The notes beneath the pieces were generated by a model. That model had not been told where the DNA came from. It saw nothing but the letters and a program-made list of their open reading frames with translations, and did not search any database. A stretch of DNA of 52,145 nt from Actinomycetes bacterium. GTDB lineage: Bacteria > Actinomycetota > Acidimicrobiia > Acidimicrobiales > Acidimicrobiaceae. Within the stretch, counting starts at the first letter, position 1; each line of letters opens with the position of its first letter. Of this stretch, positions 27,171 through 36,743 are shown one piece after another. Location: assembly GCA_021805205.1 (NCBI GenBank), contig JAJZFV010000020.1, forward strand, positions 1 through 52,145, written 5' to 3'. Both the position numbers and the translations under genes were made by a program.

Positions 27171-27838
27171 ACAATCCCTTTATCAACAAATATTTATAAC
27201 ATCATCGCCTAAAAACCTCTTTTACCACTAAGTCAAAAATTAATATTATCTAATTTAAGATTTTAAATAATATAAAAAATAACTCACTTTTATGAATCAT
27301 CTTTCAGAGTTATAGCACACTGAAGGAACCATAAAGAACTATTCTTCCTGTTATTCATCGATAAAAGAGAGTGTAAATCGGGGTAACCGTATCGTTATAG
27401 TGGATATTCATCGCTACAAGCAATTACAGTACAGAAGCAAAGAATTTCGAATCGCATCTCAATGATGTTTTCATAAAGATAGTAACTAAAGAATTACTTA
27501 TTGAATAAATGACGATCTGTATATTTTACGGCGTAATTTAAAATATAATAATACCATCAGCAAGATATCGTTTTTTATTTCCGTGAAGTTCTATTAATAA
27601 ACGATAATTTGCTTATTTGTAAATTTTGGATTAACTAAACTATGGGCTATACCCCCAAAAAGAGATCAAATATGAACTATCTCGCCGTAGCCACGGAGAA
27701 GATCTCAAAGGCTTGGTGCCGTAGCAGAGAGGCACATCGCCAATTTCAATTAAAAAATTTGACACTTTCAGCAAAATCTTTGAAAGTTCAAGGCACGACG
27801 TGCCGATATGTGCCCTAGTCGAGTAATCAGGAGAGTCC
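27171..27838. other. AT-rich divergent intergenic region
   Basis: About 670 bases between the glycan operon and a methyltransferase gene, which diverge. From about 27180 to 27640 it is much richer in A+T than anything else in the window, with runs such as TTTAAATAATATAAAAAATAA. It must contain the operon promoter and could bind nucleoid proteins. I see no gene: the one long frame (27640-28113 minus) overlaps the methyltransferase and lacks a ribosome site. Confidence 0.5.
27792..27804. promoter_or_regulatory. Short perfect palindrome upstream of the methyltransferase gene
   Basis: GGCACG-A-CGTGCC is a perfect six-base inverted repeat with a single central base, 34 bases before the methyltransferase ATG. 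Position and symmetry suit a repressor operator in the leader. No second copy was noticed, so a chance palindrome is possible. Confidence 0.25.
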
Positions 27839-28738
27839 ATGATTAATGCAAATAGGGCCGGAGAGTCAATTGCAACTAAGGAGAAGATCGAACTTCTCAA
27901 TAACCTCGCCGCTGGTGTTGCGGCCACAATGGCTCCAGGAACTGCTCGAACCACCTTGCAGTACACCATCTCTCTTACCAGAATTTGGGAGCACCTACTT
28001 GAAGAGATAGCTCCTAAGAGTAGTGAGATGACACTCGACATCGGATGCGGCTTTGGCCTTGTAAATCTAGAGATCGGTATCAGATTCAACGCCCCATCTG
28101 TAGGTTGTGACATCGTCCCAGAATTTATCGAGGGAGCCCGAATGATCGAAGGTCACCTTCGATCAAGGGGCGCAATATCGCCGAGGACCACGACCATGTT
28201 TGGATATGGTGATATCTTGGAGCTACCCTACGGTGACGACTCATTCGAGGTGGTAATCGTTCGCGAGGTGCTTCAATACCTCCCTGACCCCTCTATTGCC
28301 ATAGCTGAAATCTTTCGAGTTCTAAAACCGGGTGGACGGGTGATAATCGAGGATCTAGAGGACGATCTCTACATCGTCGAACCCCCAAATCCCGACTCGT
28401 TTACACTACTTCATGGGGCGATCGCTCGACTTCAAAAGATGAAAGGGGGAAATCGCAACGTCGGCCGAAAGATAGCGCCCCTCCTTTATGGCGGTGGCTT
28501 TGAAATCTCAAAGGTCTCAACACTCACCGAAGGTGCCTTCGTCGACACCACGAGTGCATCATTCGAACGGGCATTCGTTATCGAGCAATTGACCTCAGCT
28601 CGGGATGAATTGATCGAAAAGGGAGTACTGACTCAAGAGCAGTTCGATTCGAATGTCAAAGACCTCAGCCATCAGCCATTTCATCCCCAATTTCGAATGA
28701 ATGGGCGCATAGCGGTACAAGCACGAAAACCCAGATAA
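27839..28738 (+). CDS. Class I SAM-dependent methyltransferase
   Basis: The 299-residue protein has SAM motif I LDIGCGFGLVNLEIG near residue 63, the acidic loop after it, a post-motif region VVIVREVLQYLPDPSIAIAE and LKPGGRVIIED, all typical of Methyltransf_11/UbiE-like enzymes. It transfers a methyl group from S-adenosylmethionine to an unidentified small molecule. ATG follows GGAGA by four bases. It is 83 bases upstream of pyruvate carboxylase on the same strand; co-transcription is possible, but no functional link is obvious. The N-terminal 60 residues and C-terminal tail have no known motif. Confidence 0.88.
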   Translation: MINANRAGESIATKEKIELLNNLAAGVAATMAPGTARTTLQYTISLTRIWEHLLEEIAPKSSEMTLDIGCGFGLVNLEIGIRFNAPSVGCDIVPEFIEGARMIEGHLRSRGAISPRTTTMFGYGDILELPYGDDSFEVVIVREVLQYLPDPSIAIAEIFRVLKPGGRVIIEDLEDDLYIVEPPNPDSFTLLHGAIARLQKMKGGNRNVGRKIAPLLYGGGFEISKVSTLTEGAFVDTTSASFERAFVIEQLTSARDELIEKGVLTQEQFDSNVKDLSHQPFHPQFRMNGRIAVQARKPR

Positions 28739-28821
28739 ACCCATCTCGGTCGAGTGGCGATTCCACGACTAAGGTAATCAGAGTCAGTTGTTTGCCAAGG
28801 TTTGAATAGTCAGGTCGGTCG

Positions 28822-31800
28822 ATGTTCAATAAGGTCCTCGTAGCAAATAGAGGCGAAATTGCTATTAGAGCTTTTCGAGCCGCCTCAGAGCTCAAGATAA
28901 CAACAGTTGGAATCTATGCCTACGAGGATCGCTACTCTCTGCACCGTCAAAAGGCCGATGAGAGCTACCAGATTGGAGAGCCCGGCCACCCCCTGCGCTC
29001 GTACCTCGATATCGATCTGATCGTAAAGATCGCAAAAGAGGCCGGCGCCGACGCCATCTACCCCGGATATGGATTTCTTTCAGAGAATCCCCTCCTCGCC
29101 GAGAAGGCATTAGAGCAAGGGGTGACCTTCATCGGGCCATCGGTACGCGCCCTCGAACTTGCGGGCAACAAGATGAACGCTATCGCCGCTGCGCGCAGGG
29201 CAAATATTCCAACTCTCAACTCAACCGGCCCAATAGCCGAAGGCGACGACTTTACCGAAGTTGAAGAGCGATTTACCTTTCCGGTCTTCGTAAAGGCTGC
29301 TGCAGGTGGCGGCGGACGCGGCCTTCGCCGGGTTGACAAAGTGGAGGAGCTGGCGCAAGCAGTTACAAGCGCTATGGCCGAAGCTCAGCTCGCCTTTGGA
29401 GATCCTACTGTCTTCATCGAAGAGGCAGTTGTAGATCCACGCCACATCGAGGTTCAGATCCTCGCCGACAACTCAGGAGACGTAGTCCACCTCTACGAAC
29501 GCGACTGCTCGATCCAACGGCGCCACCAAAAGGTGGTTGAGATCGCTCCTGCACCTAATCTTGACCCTGCAATTAGGGACGCTATCTGCGCCGATGCCGT
29601 CGCCTTTGCCCGCTCAATCGGCTATTCGAATGCGGGAACGGTGGAGTTTCTCCTCAACAAAGATGGACGCCACGTCTTTATCGAGATGAATCCAAGGATC
29701 CAAGTCGAGCACACCGTTACCGAAGAGGTAACTGGGATCGACTTAGTCCAGTCACAGATAAAGGTTGCCGCTGGCTATAGCCTTGTCGACCTCGGTCTTC
29801 GACAAGAGACGATTACCACCAAGGGCGCTGCCCTACAGTGTCGAATCACTACCGAGGATCCATCGGATAACTTTCGCCCCGACACCGGTAGGATTGCTGC
29901 CTATCGCGCACCAGGTGGCGCCGGAATACGACTCGATGAAGGAACATATAGCGGTGCCGAGGTGCTTCCCTACTTTGACTCGATGTTGGTAAAACTAACC
30001 GCTCGAGGGCGAACATTTCCCGAAGCAATAGTCCGCGCCGACCGTGCCCTGCGTGAATTTAGAATCCGGGGCGTCGCTACCAATATCGGCTTTCTTGAGG
30101 CACTCTTAGGAGACGAGGACTTTAGAAGTGGAGATATAGATACATCCTTTATCGAGAACCACCAAGACCTGCTCTCAAGTAGCTATGGAGCCGATCGAGG
30201 AACTCGCCTCCTCAACTACCTCTCCGACGTCTCAGTAAACCACCCCAATGGCCCTTCTCCAACTGCATTGAACCCCAAGGTCAAGCTTCCCAGCGTCGAC
30301 CTTTCACTTCCTTTGCCCAAGGGACATAAGGACCTCCTCGACGAAGTCGGTCCGGTTCGCTTTGCTCAACTTCTGCGAGCCAAAAAAGATGTGTCGATAA
30401 CCGATACCACCCTTCGAGATGCCCATCAAAGCCTCCTGGCAACTCGCCTTAGAACCTATGATATCCTCGCCGTCGCCCCCTACTACGCCCGACTTTTACC
30501 CTCTCTCTTTTCCATCGAAGCTTGGGGAGGCGCTACATACGACGTGGCGCTGCGTTTCCTGAAGGAAGATCCATGGGAGCGCCTTGAGGCACTTAGGGAA
30601 AAAGTGCCAAATATTCCAATTCAAATGCTGCTGCGGGGTCAATCGACAGTCGCCTATAGCCCTCAACCTAAAGAGGTTGCCAAGTCGTTTGTTCGGGCCG
30701 CAAAAGAGTCTGGAATCGATATCTTTCGCATCTTTGACGCCCTAAATAACGTTGAGATAATGCGCCCCGAGATCGACGCCGCCCTCGAATTTGGGGGGCT
30801 AGTAGAGGGGACCCTCTGCTATACCGGAGATATGCTAAATCCGGGGGAGAAGACCTACACCCTCGACTACTACCTTGGGATCGCGGAACGGTTGGTCGAG
30901 ATGGGTTCGCACATCCTATGTATAAAGGACATGGCGGGCCTAGCAAAAGCACCATCTGTCAAGGTATTGGTACGTGCCCTTCGGGAACGCTTCGACCTTC
31001 CGGTACACTTTCACACCCACGACACCGCCGGAGGACAACTCGCCTCCTACCTTGCAGCAGTAGAGGCGGGGGTTGACGTAATAGATGGGGCCAGTGCATC
31101 GTTAGCAGGAACCACCTCACAGCCGAGCCTCTCTGCGATTATCGCAGCCCTTCAATATGGTGAGCGCGGCAGCGACGTTCCCCTCTCCGGCGCCTTAGCT
31201 CTAGAGCCCTACTTCGAGGCGGTACGCCACCTCTATGCCCCATTCGAATCGGGGTTGGCCTCACCCACAGGTCGGGTCTACATGCACGAGATCCCAGGTG
31301 GACAGCTCTCCAACTTGAGGCAACAGGCGATCGCCCTAGGCCTAGGCGAGAGATTCGAGATGATCGAAGATATGTACGCCCACGTCAATCGGATATTGGG
31401 AAATATAGTCAAGGTAACCCCCTCGTCAAAGGTAGTCGGCGACCTTGCCCTTGGACTCGTAGCGGCAAATGCCGACCCCCTGGAGTTTGAAAAGAGCCCT
31501 GAGAACTACGACCTTCCCGACTCGGTGATCAACTTCCTCAGCGGCGAACTTGGGACCCCGCCGGCCGGATGGCCTGAACCCTTTAGAACTAAGGCCCTTC
31601 AAAATAGAAATATCAAGTACAACGGCGTTCCAGAGTTAGACGATGAGTCAAAGCGCCTCCTGGCCCAAGAGAACCCTCGAAGCGCCCTCAATAACCTCCT
31701 CTTTGCTGGACCTAGCAAGGAGTACATGGAGTCGCAAGAGAAGTATGGAAGATTAACCCTTCTCGAGACCAAGGCCTTCTTCTACGGACTAGAGGCTGGC

Positions 31801-32205
31801 GAAGAGACCGTGGTTCACCTCGAGCCCGGGATAGACCTCTTTCTCGCGGTAGATGCCATCGGCGCCCCCGACGACCGTGGCATAAGAGACGTCTACTGTC
31901 GCCTCAATGGACAACTTCGAGTAATCCCAGTACGCGACCGCTCAGTAGAGTCGAGCGCCCCAATAAACGAGAGGGCAGATCCAAATCGCCCCGGTCACAT
32001 CGCAGCTCCATTTTCCGGAGTTGCAACGGTGGCCGTCGTAGAAGGTGACCACCTCGAAGCGGGACAGACAGTAGCCACCATTGAAGCGATGAAGATGGAG
32101 GCCGCAATCACCACTGCGGTTTCAGGTCGAGTATCTCGAGTCATCACCAATGGACCTACCAAGGTCGAAGTTGGTGACCTGTTGATTGAGGTAGTTCCCT
32201 CCTAG
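28822..32205 (+). CDS. pyc: Pyruvate carboxylase
   Basis: The 1127-residue biotin enzyme carboxylates pyruvate to oxaloacetate to refill the TCA cycle. The biotin carboxylase domain (about 1-450) has the start VLVANRGEIAIRAFRAA, the ATP-grasp glycine loop AAGGGGRG and ERDCSIQRRHQKVVE. The carboxyltransferase domain (about 530-800) begins TDTTLRDAHQSLLATR and contains the metal-binding HFHTHDT. The C-terminal carrier domain has EAMKMEAAI, with the lysine as biotin site. Length matches the single-chain actinobacterial enzyme. ATG is preceded by AGG seven bases away. A strong hairpin lies about 140 bases downstream. Confidence 0.97.
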   Translation: MFNKVLVANRGEIAIRAFRAASELKITTVGIYAYEDRYSLHRQKADESYQIGEPGHPLRSYLDIDLIVKIAKEAGADAIYPGYGFLSENPLLAEKALEQGVTFIGPSVRALELAGNKMNAIAAARRANIPTLNSTGPIAEGDDFTEVEERFTFPVFVKAAAGGGGRGLRRVDKVEELAQAVTSAMAEAQLAFGDPTVFIEEAVVDPRHIEVQILADNSGDVVHLYERDCSIQRRHQKVVEIAPAPNLDPAIRDAICADAVAFARSIGYSNAGTVEFLLNKDGRHVFIEMNPRIQVEHTVTEEVTGIDLVQSQIKVAAGYSLVDLGLRQETITTKGAALQCRITTEDPSDNFRPDTGRIAAYRAPGGAGIRLDEGTYSGAEVLPYFDSMLVKLTARGRTFPEAIVRADRALREFRIRGVATNIGFLEALLGDEDFRSGDIDTSFIENHQDLLSSSYGADRGTRLLNYLSDVSVNHPNGPSPTALNPKVKLPSVDLSLPLPKGHKDLLDEVGPVRFAQLLRAKKDVSITDTTLRDAHQSLLATRLRTYDILAVAPYYARLLPSLFSIEAWGGATYDVALRFLKEDPWERLEALREKVPNIPIQMLLRGQSTVAYSPQPKEVAKSFVRAAKESGIDIFRIFDALNNVEIMRPEIDAALEFGGLVEGTLCYTGDMLNPGEKTYTLDYYLGIAERLVEMGSHILCIKDMAGLAKAPSVKVLVRALRERFDLPVHFHTHDTAGGQLASYLAAVEAGVDVIDGASASLAGTTSQPSLSAIIAALQYGERGSDVPLSGALALEPYFEAVRHLYAPFESGLASPTGRVYMHEIPGGQLSNLRQQAIALGLGERFEMIEDMYAHVNRILGNIVKVTPSSKVVGDLALGLVAANADPLEFEKSPENYDLPDSVINFLSGELGTPPAGWPEPFRTKALQNRNIKYNGVPELDDESKRLLAQENPRSALNNLLFAGPSKEYMESQEKYGRLTLLETKAFFYGLEAGEETVVHLEPGIDLFLAVDAIGAPDDRGIRDVYCRLNGQLRVIPVRDRSVESSAPINERADPNRPGHIAAPFSGVATVAVVEGDHLEAGQTVATIEAMKMEAAITTAVSGRVSRVITNGPTKVEVGDLLIEVVPS

Positions 32206-32346
32206 TGGGTGCGTGGCCAGGTTATCAACTACTGCGTCCACGCGCTTACAAAAAAACAAAGCGAACAAGCTCGAGAGCAATGTGTCTGTCGGGCAAGAGA
32301 TCTCGAGATAAGACTAACGATTGACTGACTTAGGCGTCGATCTAGG

Positions 32347-32392
32347 GATAGCAAAATAGCCCAGAGCACATGTTCTGGGCTATTTTGCTATC
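32347..32392. terminator. Perfect 19-bp hairpin between convergent pyc and radical SAM genes
   Basis: Left arm 32347-32365 and right arm 32374-32392 are perfect 19-base complements (GATAGCAAAATAGCCCAGA and its reverse complement) around an eight-base loop. The core CCCAGA/TCTGGG is followed by TATTTTGCTATC inside the stem, so the RNA from either strand has a U-rich 3' arm. It lies between convergent genes and is best read as a bidirectional terminator, although there is no free U-tract after the stem. Confidence 0.75.
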
Positions 32393-32469
32393 GATAAAAA
32401 GATATTCCTCTTACTCACCGTCTCAACGAGGGGGTATCTGCCTAAGAAGGCGCCTCCCTCGCCATGGAA

Positions 32470-33663
32470 CTAGATGCCACAGATTGGGTCGTCTCCAAGT
32501 GGATCTCCGGTAGCGGCGTATGCTCGAGCCCGTGAACCACCACACCAATTTGAATAAGAACACCCCCCGCACCTACCGACGAACTTTGCCCCACGGATAT
32601 CTAGCAGGAGTTGATCCTCTTGATAGATCTCGACCAGCGATCGATCCCGAATGTTACCGAGGCTAAGTGGTAGAAATCCAGATGGATAGACGTCGCCGGT
32701 ATTTGAGATGAAGATGATGCCTTTACCGTCACGAGTTATAGCAGGTGGAATGTGGCGATCACCACTTGGTTCACCCACGAGATTTATCATTCTCGAGCTC
32801 AACTCACCGTATAGAACGCCCTTTGGCAAGAGGAGCTTATCTCCCTCTTCGCCTCCGCGAAGTTCGTTGGCCACCCTTCGATACATCGGCCCTTCCACGG
32901 TCCGAACCGTCAATCCATAGGCCGTTGCATCGTATAGGAAGCGGGCCACGTCTTCGGCGTCTTGGGGCTTCAGCTCCAGCATCTCAGTGCCGCGCCCCAC
33001 GCTTATCAAAAAGAAGATCTCCCAGATCGTAACGCCACGATCGAGCAACGCCTTTGCGATCTCTGGAAGTTCAATCACGTTATTTGACATAACAGTGGTA
33101 TTTACCTGTACTGAAAATCCAAGGCGCTTAGCAAGTTCCATCGCCTCCAAAGTCTTTTCAAAGTGGCCGCCAATTCCACGAATTGAGTCATGGGTCGTTC
33201 CGATGCCATCGAGTGAGATCGAGAGCGCCTTTACCCCAAGGTCACGCACTGCAGTGAGGCGTTCTTCATTGAATAGGGGGCTAATTGCCGGCGATAGCGC
33301 AGCTTTGATGCCCACTCGCTTGCATGCATTGAGGATCTCTTCTAGATCGTCGCGCATCAAAATGTCACCACCGGTCAAAACCAAGATCGGTGATGGGGAT
33401 CCAAAGTTAGCTATATCCTCGATCATTGCGATCGCCTCTGAGGTGGAGAGCTCTCCATCTGGTGCAGTCGATATCGCTTCGGCCCTACAGTGGCGACAGG
33501 AGAGGGGGCAAGCCTTGGTCGACTCCCAAAAGATCAGAATTGGACTCCTGTTGGTTCGATCCTCCATCGATTGGCGCCCGTGCTCGATCTGTCCGTGGTG
33601 TGGCGCCGCAGATTGTATGGCTAGAGATGAAGGGGATACTATTGGGTCAGATGAAATCGTCAT
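32470..33663 (-). CDS. Radical SAM/SPASM domain protein (TIGR04053-like)
   Basis: The 397-residue protein has the radical SAM cluster motif ACPLSCRHC (C52, C56, C59) for a [4Fe-4S] cluster that cleaves SAM, LTGGDILMRDD for SAM binding, and a C-terminal SPASM-like region with CGGCSYSNWCGGSRARAY and a last cysteine near the end for an auxiliary cluster. The WESTKACPLSCRHCRAEA opening and YPSGFLPLSLGNI before the C-terminal cysteines match my memory of the TIGR04053 family, whose substrate is not known to me. ATG follows TAGG by six bases. No precursor peptide or partner enzyme lies next to it, so it appears to be an orphan. Confidence 0.85.
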   Translation of the reverse strand: MTISSDPIVSPSSLAIQSAAPHHGQIEHGRQSMEDRTNRSPILIFWESTKACPLSCRHCRAEAISTAPDGELSTSEAIAMIEDIANFGSPSPILVLTGGDILMRDDLEEILNACKRVGIKAALSPAISPLFNEERLTAVRDLGVKALSISLDGIGTTHDSIRGIGGHFEKTLEAMELAKRLGFSVQVNTTVMSNNVIELPEIAKALLDRGVTIWEIFFLISVGRGTEMLELKPQDAEDVARFLYDATAYGLTVRTVEGPMYRRVANELRGGEEGDKLLLPKGVLYGELSSRMINLVGEPSGDRHIPPAITRDGKGIIFISNTGDVYPSGFLPLSLGNIRDRSLVEIYQEDQLLLDIRGAKFVGRCGGCSYSNWCGGSRARAYAATGDPLGDDPICGI

Positions 33664-33810
33664 TTAGAACCTACCTTTGACGGCACAGAAATTCTCGACC
33701 GCTACATAATTACTTCTACTACTAAAAGATAACTTCGATGCGGTGGTGAATTAGGTGGCCAATAGTCCCAACTAGTAGTGGCGATCTTCCCAAATAAATA
33801 GACGACCTTA

Positions 33811-34539
33811 TTATGAGGCAGATGAGAACGGCCAGCCGTTGAAGGCTATCGCCTCTTTTCCTCCCCGAACCAGATATTCGTTGTAGCCACTTAGCCACTT
33901 TTGGTGCAGCATCTCCATGTTGGTGGTACAGGTGGTTGGATCGAGCAGTTCAATTGCCTTTGGAAATTGCTCCAGCATTGAAACCAGAACTCCAAAGGTC
34001 ATCTTGGTATCTTCGAGGGCGTTATGAAAGCCTCCGCTTGCCACACCGTAGCGGACACAGAGGGCATCTAAATTACGACGCCCCTTTCTATAGGGCTCTA
34101 GGTGGCGATCTAGAACAAGGGTGTCGATGACCGGCGCCGTGAACCCATAGTCCACCAAGGATTCACCAAGAATCGCCTTAGCGGCGAAGTTGACCATCGA
34201 AAGATCGAAGGCGACATTCATTCCAACTACGTACCAACCATCTCGACTAGCTCTAAGTAGACTAAGGACGATCTGGTAGAGGCTATCATGCAGATCACTT
34301 CCAACCCGAGCCGCATCCTCAGAGGAGATCCCATGGATCGCCGAGGCCTCGGCTGGGATATTTACTCCTGGCCAAACTAAGGAGTAGAGCTGATTTGCGA
34401 GGTTGTTGCCGATGTAGGTGAGGATTGAATAGCTCACCGGCAGGTCTGAGGTGACATCAACACCGGTCGTCTCTAGATCAAATACCAAAAAGACGTTATC
34501 GTCGATAAAAGGAATACCACTTGCCGCTTCGACTACCAC
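33811..34539 (-). CDS. DnaQ-like 3'-5' exonuclease
   Basis: The 242-residue protein has the DEDDh exonuclease motifs: FDLETTG at residues 20-26 (ExoI), NVAFDLSMV near 115 (ExoII) and HNALEDT near 170 (ExoIII, with His and Asp). It belongs to the DNA polymerase III epsilon/RNase T superfamily and should remove nucleotides from DNA or RNA 3' ends. It starts at GTG without a strong ribosome site. No polymerase or BRCT/helicase fusion is present, so it is likely an accessory nuclease rather than the replicative epsilon subunit. Confidence 0.88.
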   Translation of the reverse strand: MVVEAASGIPFIDDNVFLVFDLETTGVDVTSDLPVSYSILTYIGNNLANQLYSLVWPGVNIPAEASAIHGISSEDAARVGSDLHDSLYQIVLSLLRASRDGWYVVGMNVAFDLSMVNFAAKAILGESLVDYGFTAPVIDTLVLDRHLEPYRKGRRNLDALCVRYGVASGGFHNALEDTKMTFGVLVSMLEQFPKAIELLDPTTCTTNMEMLHQKWLSGYNEYLVRGGKEAIAFNGWPFSSAS

Positions 34540-34701
34540 CTAGATGAAACCCATCCCCTCATAAAGCGTCGCCCACCCTACCCAAAAGGCTTCGGAACAA
34601 ACCCTTTCCAATACGTTATCAGTCGAGGCTATGAGTTAGGAGCAATGATTCACTGAAGTGGAATCTAGCCAATCGCAGATATATCCATTGCCGTGATCTT
34701 T

Positions 34702-35310
34702 CTACTTTGCCGGCAGGGAGTTGATGCTCTCGACCCGGGGTTGAGGCGCCAGAAGTGAGCTGCGGCGCAAGATAAACGAGATCGCAGAGCCAAGAAGGAT
34801 GACCCACATCTTTCCAACCAACTGTCCCTTGAGGGCAATCGACAGTGGAATTTGAGCCAAGGTCAGAAATAGTACAGAGTCGACGAACTCACCAAAGAGG
34901 CCAGATACCAGGACCGCCGCAGCGAAGTTTCGCTTAGCGAGGGGGGTAAAGATGGCAAAGTCGACCGTCTCTGAGACCAGGAATGTAAATCCAGAGGCAA
35001 AAGCCAACTGCGGCGAGGATATGAAGTACGAGATGAAGGCGCCGACCAAGATCGCCACGATGCCCGGAAGGGTACCAGCGCTTCGCTGTAAAAGGTCACG
35101 CGAGACCAGTGCGAGGGAGGCGAGGTAGACCCCTGAGGGGGCATACAACCCAAAACCAACCGGAAGTACGTGTGCACCAGGGATGACTTTACCGATGTGG
35201 CCAATCATGTAGTTGGCCCCAACGATCGAACCCACATAAAGGACGAAGGCTACCACTGCGACCAGAGTGGTCTTCTTAGACATTTCGTTCAACGACTTCA
35301 ATTCAAACAC
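34702..35310 (-). CDS. VUT-family membrane transporter, probable queuosine-precursor uptake
   Basis: The 202-residue protein has about six hydrophobic segments and the VUT/YhhQ traits: YVGSIVGANYMIGHIG near the start, APSGVYLASLALVSRD in the middle, and SETVDFAIFTPLAKRN with its charged residues within the membrane. Members of this family take up queuosine precursors such as preQ0/preQ1. GTG at 35310 overlaps the queF stop by one base (TAGTG), so it is co-translated with queF. That coupling supports a role in 7-deazaguanine salvage; the exact substrate is inferred. Confidence 0.88.
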   Translation of the reverse strand: MFELKSLNEMSKKTTLVAVVAFVLYVGSIVGANYMIGHIGKVIPGAHVLPVGFGLYAPSGVYLASLALVSRDLLQRSAGTLPGIVAILVGAFISYFISSPQLAFASGFTFLVSETVDFAIFTPLAKRNFAAAVLVSGLFGEFVDSVLFLTLAQIPLSIALKGQLVGKMWVILLGSAISFILRRSSLLAPQPRVESINSLPAK

Positions 35311-35792
35311 TATCTTCCACTAATTCGATCAAAGCTGGCAAAGAGGCCCTCGATCTTTGCGATATCATCGCCTCCAAGGCCATCTGCGTACTCAAAGACC
35401 ATCGGCTTTATTGCGATCCCTCCCCTTACATTGAAGTCTCCATAGACCCTTAGGGCTAGGGGGGATATCTTGGCGATGATGTCGTTGGCGATCTGATTTA
35501 TACAATCCTCGTGAAAGGCGCCGTGGTTTCGATATGAGACCAGATAGAGCTTTAGCGATTTACTCTCGACACAGAGCTCATCGGCGATATAGTCGATCCA
35601 GATCTTGCCATAGTCTGGCTGTCCAGTCATGGGGCAGAGGCTAGTAAATTCAAGACAGTCAAGGCCAATTACAAACTTGCGCCCACGGTGGGGGTTGGCA
35701 AAGGTCTCTAAGATCTCAACGCTTGGGGCCTCGTAGTTATACTTTGTTGAATTTGAACCAAGGTGGGTCAAGTTACTTGTATCGCTGGCCAC
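35310..35792 (-). CDS. queF: NADPH-dependent 7-cyano-7-deazaguanine reductase QueF
   Basis: The 160-residue unimodular QueF reduces the nitrile of preQ0 to the aminomethyl of preQ1 with two NADPH in queuosine synthesis. FTSLCPMTGQPDYG supplies the catalytic cysteine that forms the thioimide and the downstream aspartate; ESKSLKLY is the QueF-specific NADPH motif that separates it from GTP cyclohydrolase I. GTG at 35792 has GGAGG five bases ahead. It lies 38 bases after queC and overlaps the transporter gene. Motifs and length are intact. Confidence 0.95.
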   Translation of the reverse strand: MASDTSNLTHLGSNSTKYNYEAPSVEILETFANPHRGRKFVIGLDCLEFTSLCPMTGQPDYGKIWIDYIADELCVESKSLKLYLVSYRNHGAFHEDCINQIANDIIAKISPLALRVYGDFNVRGGIAIKPMVFEYADGLGGDDIAKIEGLFASFDRISGR

Positions 35793-35830
35793 ATCAACCT
35801 CCTTGGAACTTACTTTTACGGCACTTCAGT

Positions 35831-36523
35831 CTAACCGTCATAGCCCCTGATCGAGGGCGCTGGGTCGCTCAGATTCAACTTGGCAAAGGCGCTTCTTCGA
35901 ATTTGGCACGAATCACAGGTGGTACAAGCTTTGCCATCGATCGGATCGTAACAGCTAATAGTCAACTCATATGGAACACCCAGTTGCAATCCTCGCTGAA
36001 TGATCTGGTCCTTTGTAAGGTCAAGAAGTGGAGCTTGGATAGAAAAGGTTCCTCGCCCCTCGACGCTCGCGGCGGTTGCGAGATTGGCCATAGCCGCAAA
36101 TGCATCGAGGTACTCCCCTCGACAATCTGGATATCCCGAATAGTCGACTTGATTTGCCCCAATAAAGATGTCAAATGCTCCAATGGTCTCAGCCATAGCA
36201 AGTGCAAAGGAGAGAAAGACTGTATTTCGCGCCGGAACATAGGTTATCGGAATCTCGCTCCTGCCCATGGGGTCATCTCCGTGCGGCACCTCTAAGTCAC
36301 TGGTGAGAGCCGAACCGCCAAAGATTCGCAGATCGATCTTGGCGACTCGGTGATCTGTCACCCCCATCGCAGCTGCGACTTTCTTAGCTGAATCTAGCTC
36401 AACCGAATGTCGCTGGCCATAATCGAAGGAGAGGGCAGAGACGACGTAGCCTTGGCTCTTGGCAATCGCCAATGTCGTCGCAGAGTCGAGGCCACCACTT
36501 AGAAGTAAAACGCACTTTTTCAT
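35831..36523 (-). CDS. queC: 7-cyano-7-deazaguanine synthase QueC
   Basis: About 230 residues, converting 7-carboxy-7-deazaguanine to preQ0 with ATP and ammonia. The N-terminus [17 protein letters not shown] carries the PP-loop SGGLDS, followed by [11 protein letters not shown]; the C-terminal [16 protein letters not shown] binds zinc. I chose ATG at 36523 because the family starts directly before the PP-loop strand; a longer in-frame start at 36559 adds 12 residues without a ribosome site. It is the first gene of the queC-queF-transporter operon. QueD and QueE, needed upstream in the pathway, are not in this window. Confidence 0.95.
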   Translation of the reverse strand: MKKCVLLLSGGLDSATTLAIAKSQGYVVSALSFDYGQRHSVELDSAKKVAAAMGVTDHRVAKIDLRIFGGSALTSDLEVPHGDDPMGRSEIPITYVPARNTVFLSFALAMAETIGAFDIFIGANQVDYSGYPDCRGEYLDAFAAMANLATAASVEGRGTFSIQAPLLDLTKDQIIQRGLQLGVPYELTISCYDPIDGKACTTCDSCQIRRSAFAKLNLSDPAPSIRGYDG

Positions 36524-36743
36524 CGACCATAAGTCTAAGGGGTGGCCCACCGTGGCCATTGATCACAGCGTCGGCCTCGATAGGGGTAGCTCAATCTAAC
36601 GAATTGAAGGCGTCTAGAGAATAAACAGGAAACAAGTGGCAAAGTCGAGTTGAAATTAGGTTTAACACGGCACCGGCACCTCTTCCTGAAACCTAGAGTA
36701 ATGGTGCTCACAATCCCTAATTCCGACAGAATCTTAGGTTTTC

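Noticed and set aside
27755..27790. TTGACA as a -35 element for the methyltransferase gene
   Set aside because: No TATAAT-like hexamer lies 16-18 bases downstream.
36524..36743. A preQ1 riboswitch upstream of queC
   Set aside because: No recognisable preQ1 aptamer hairpin-plus-A-rich tail could be built in the minus-strand leader by eye.
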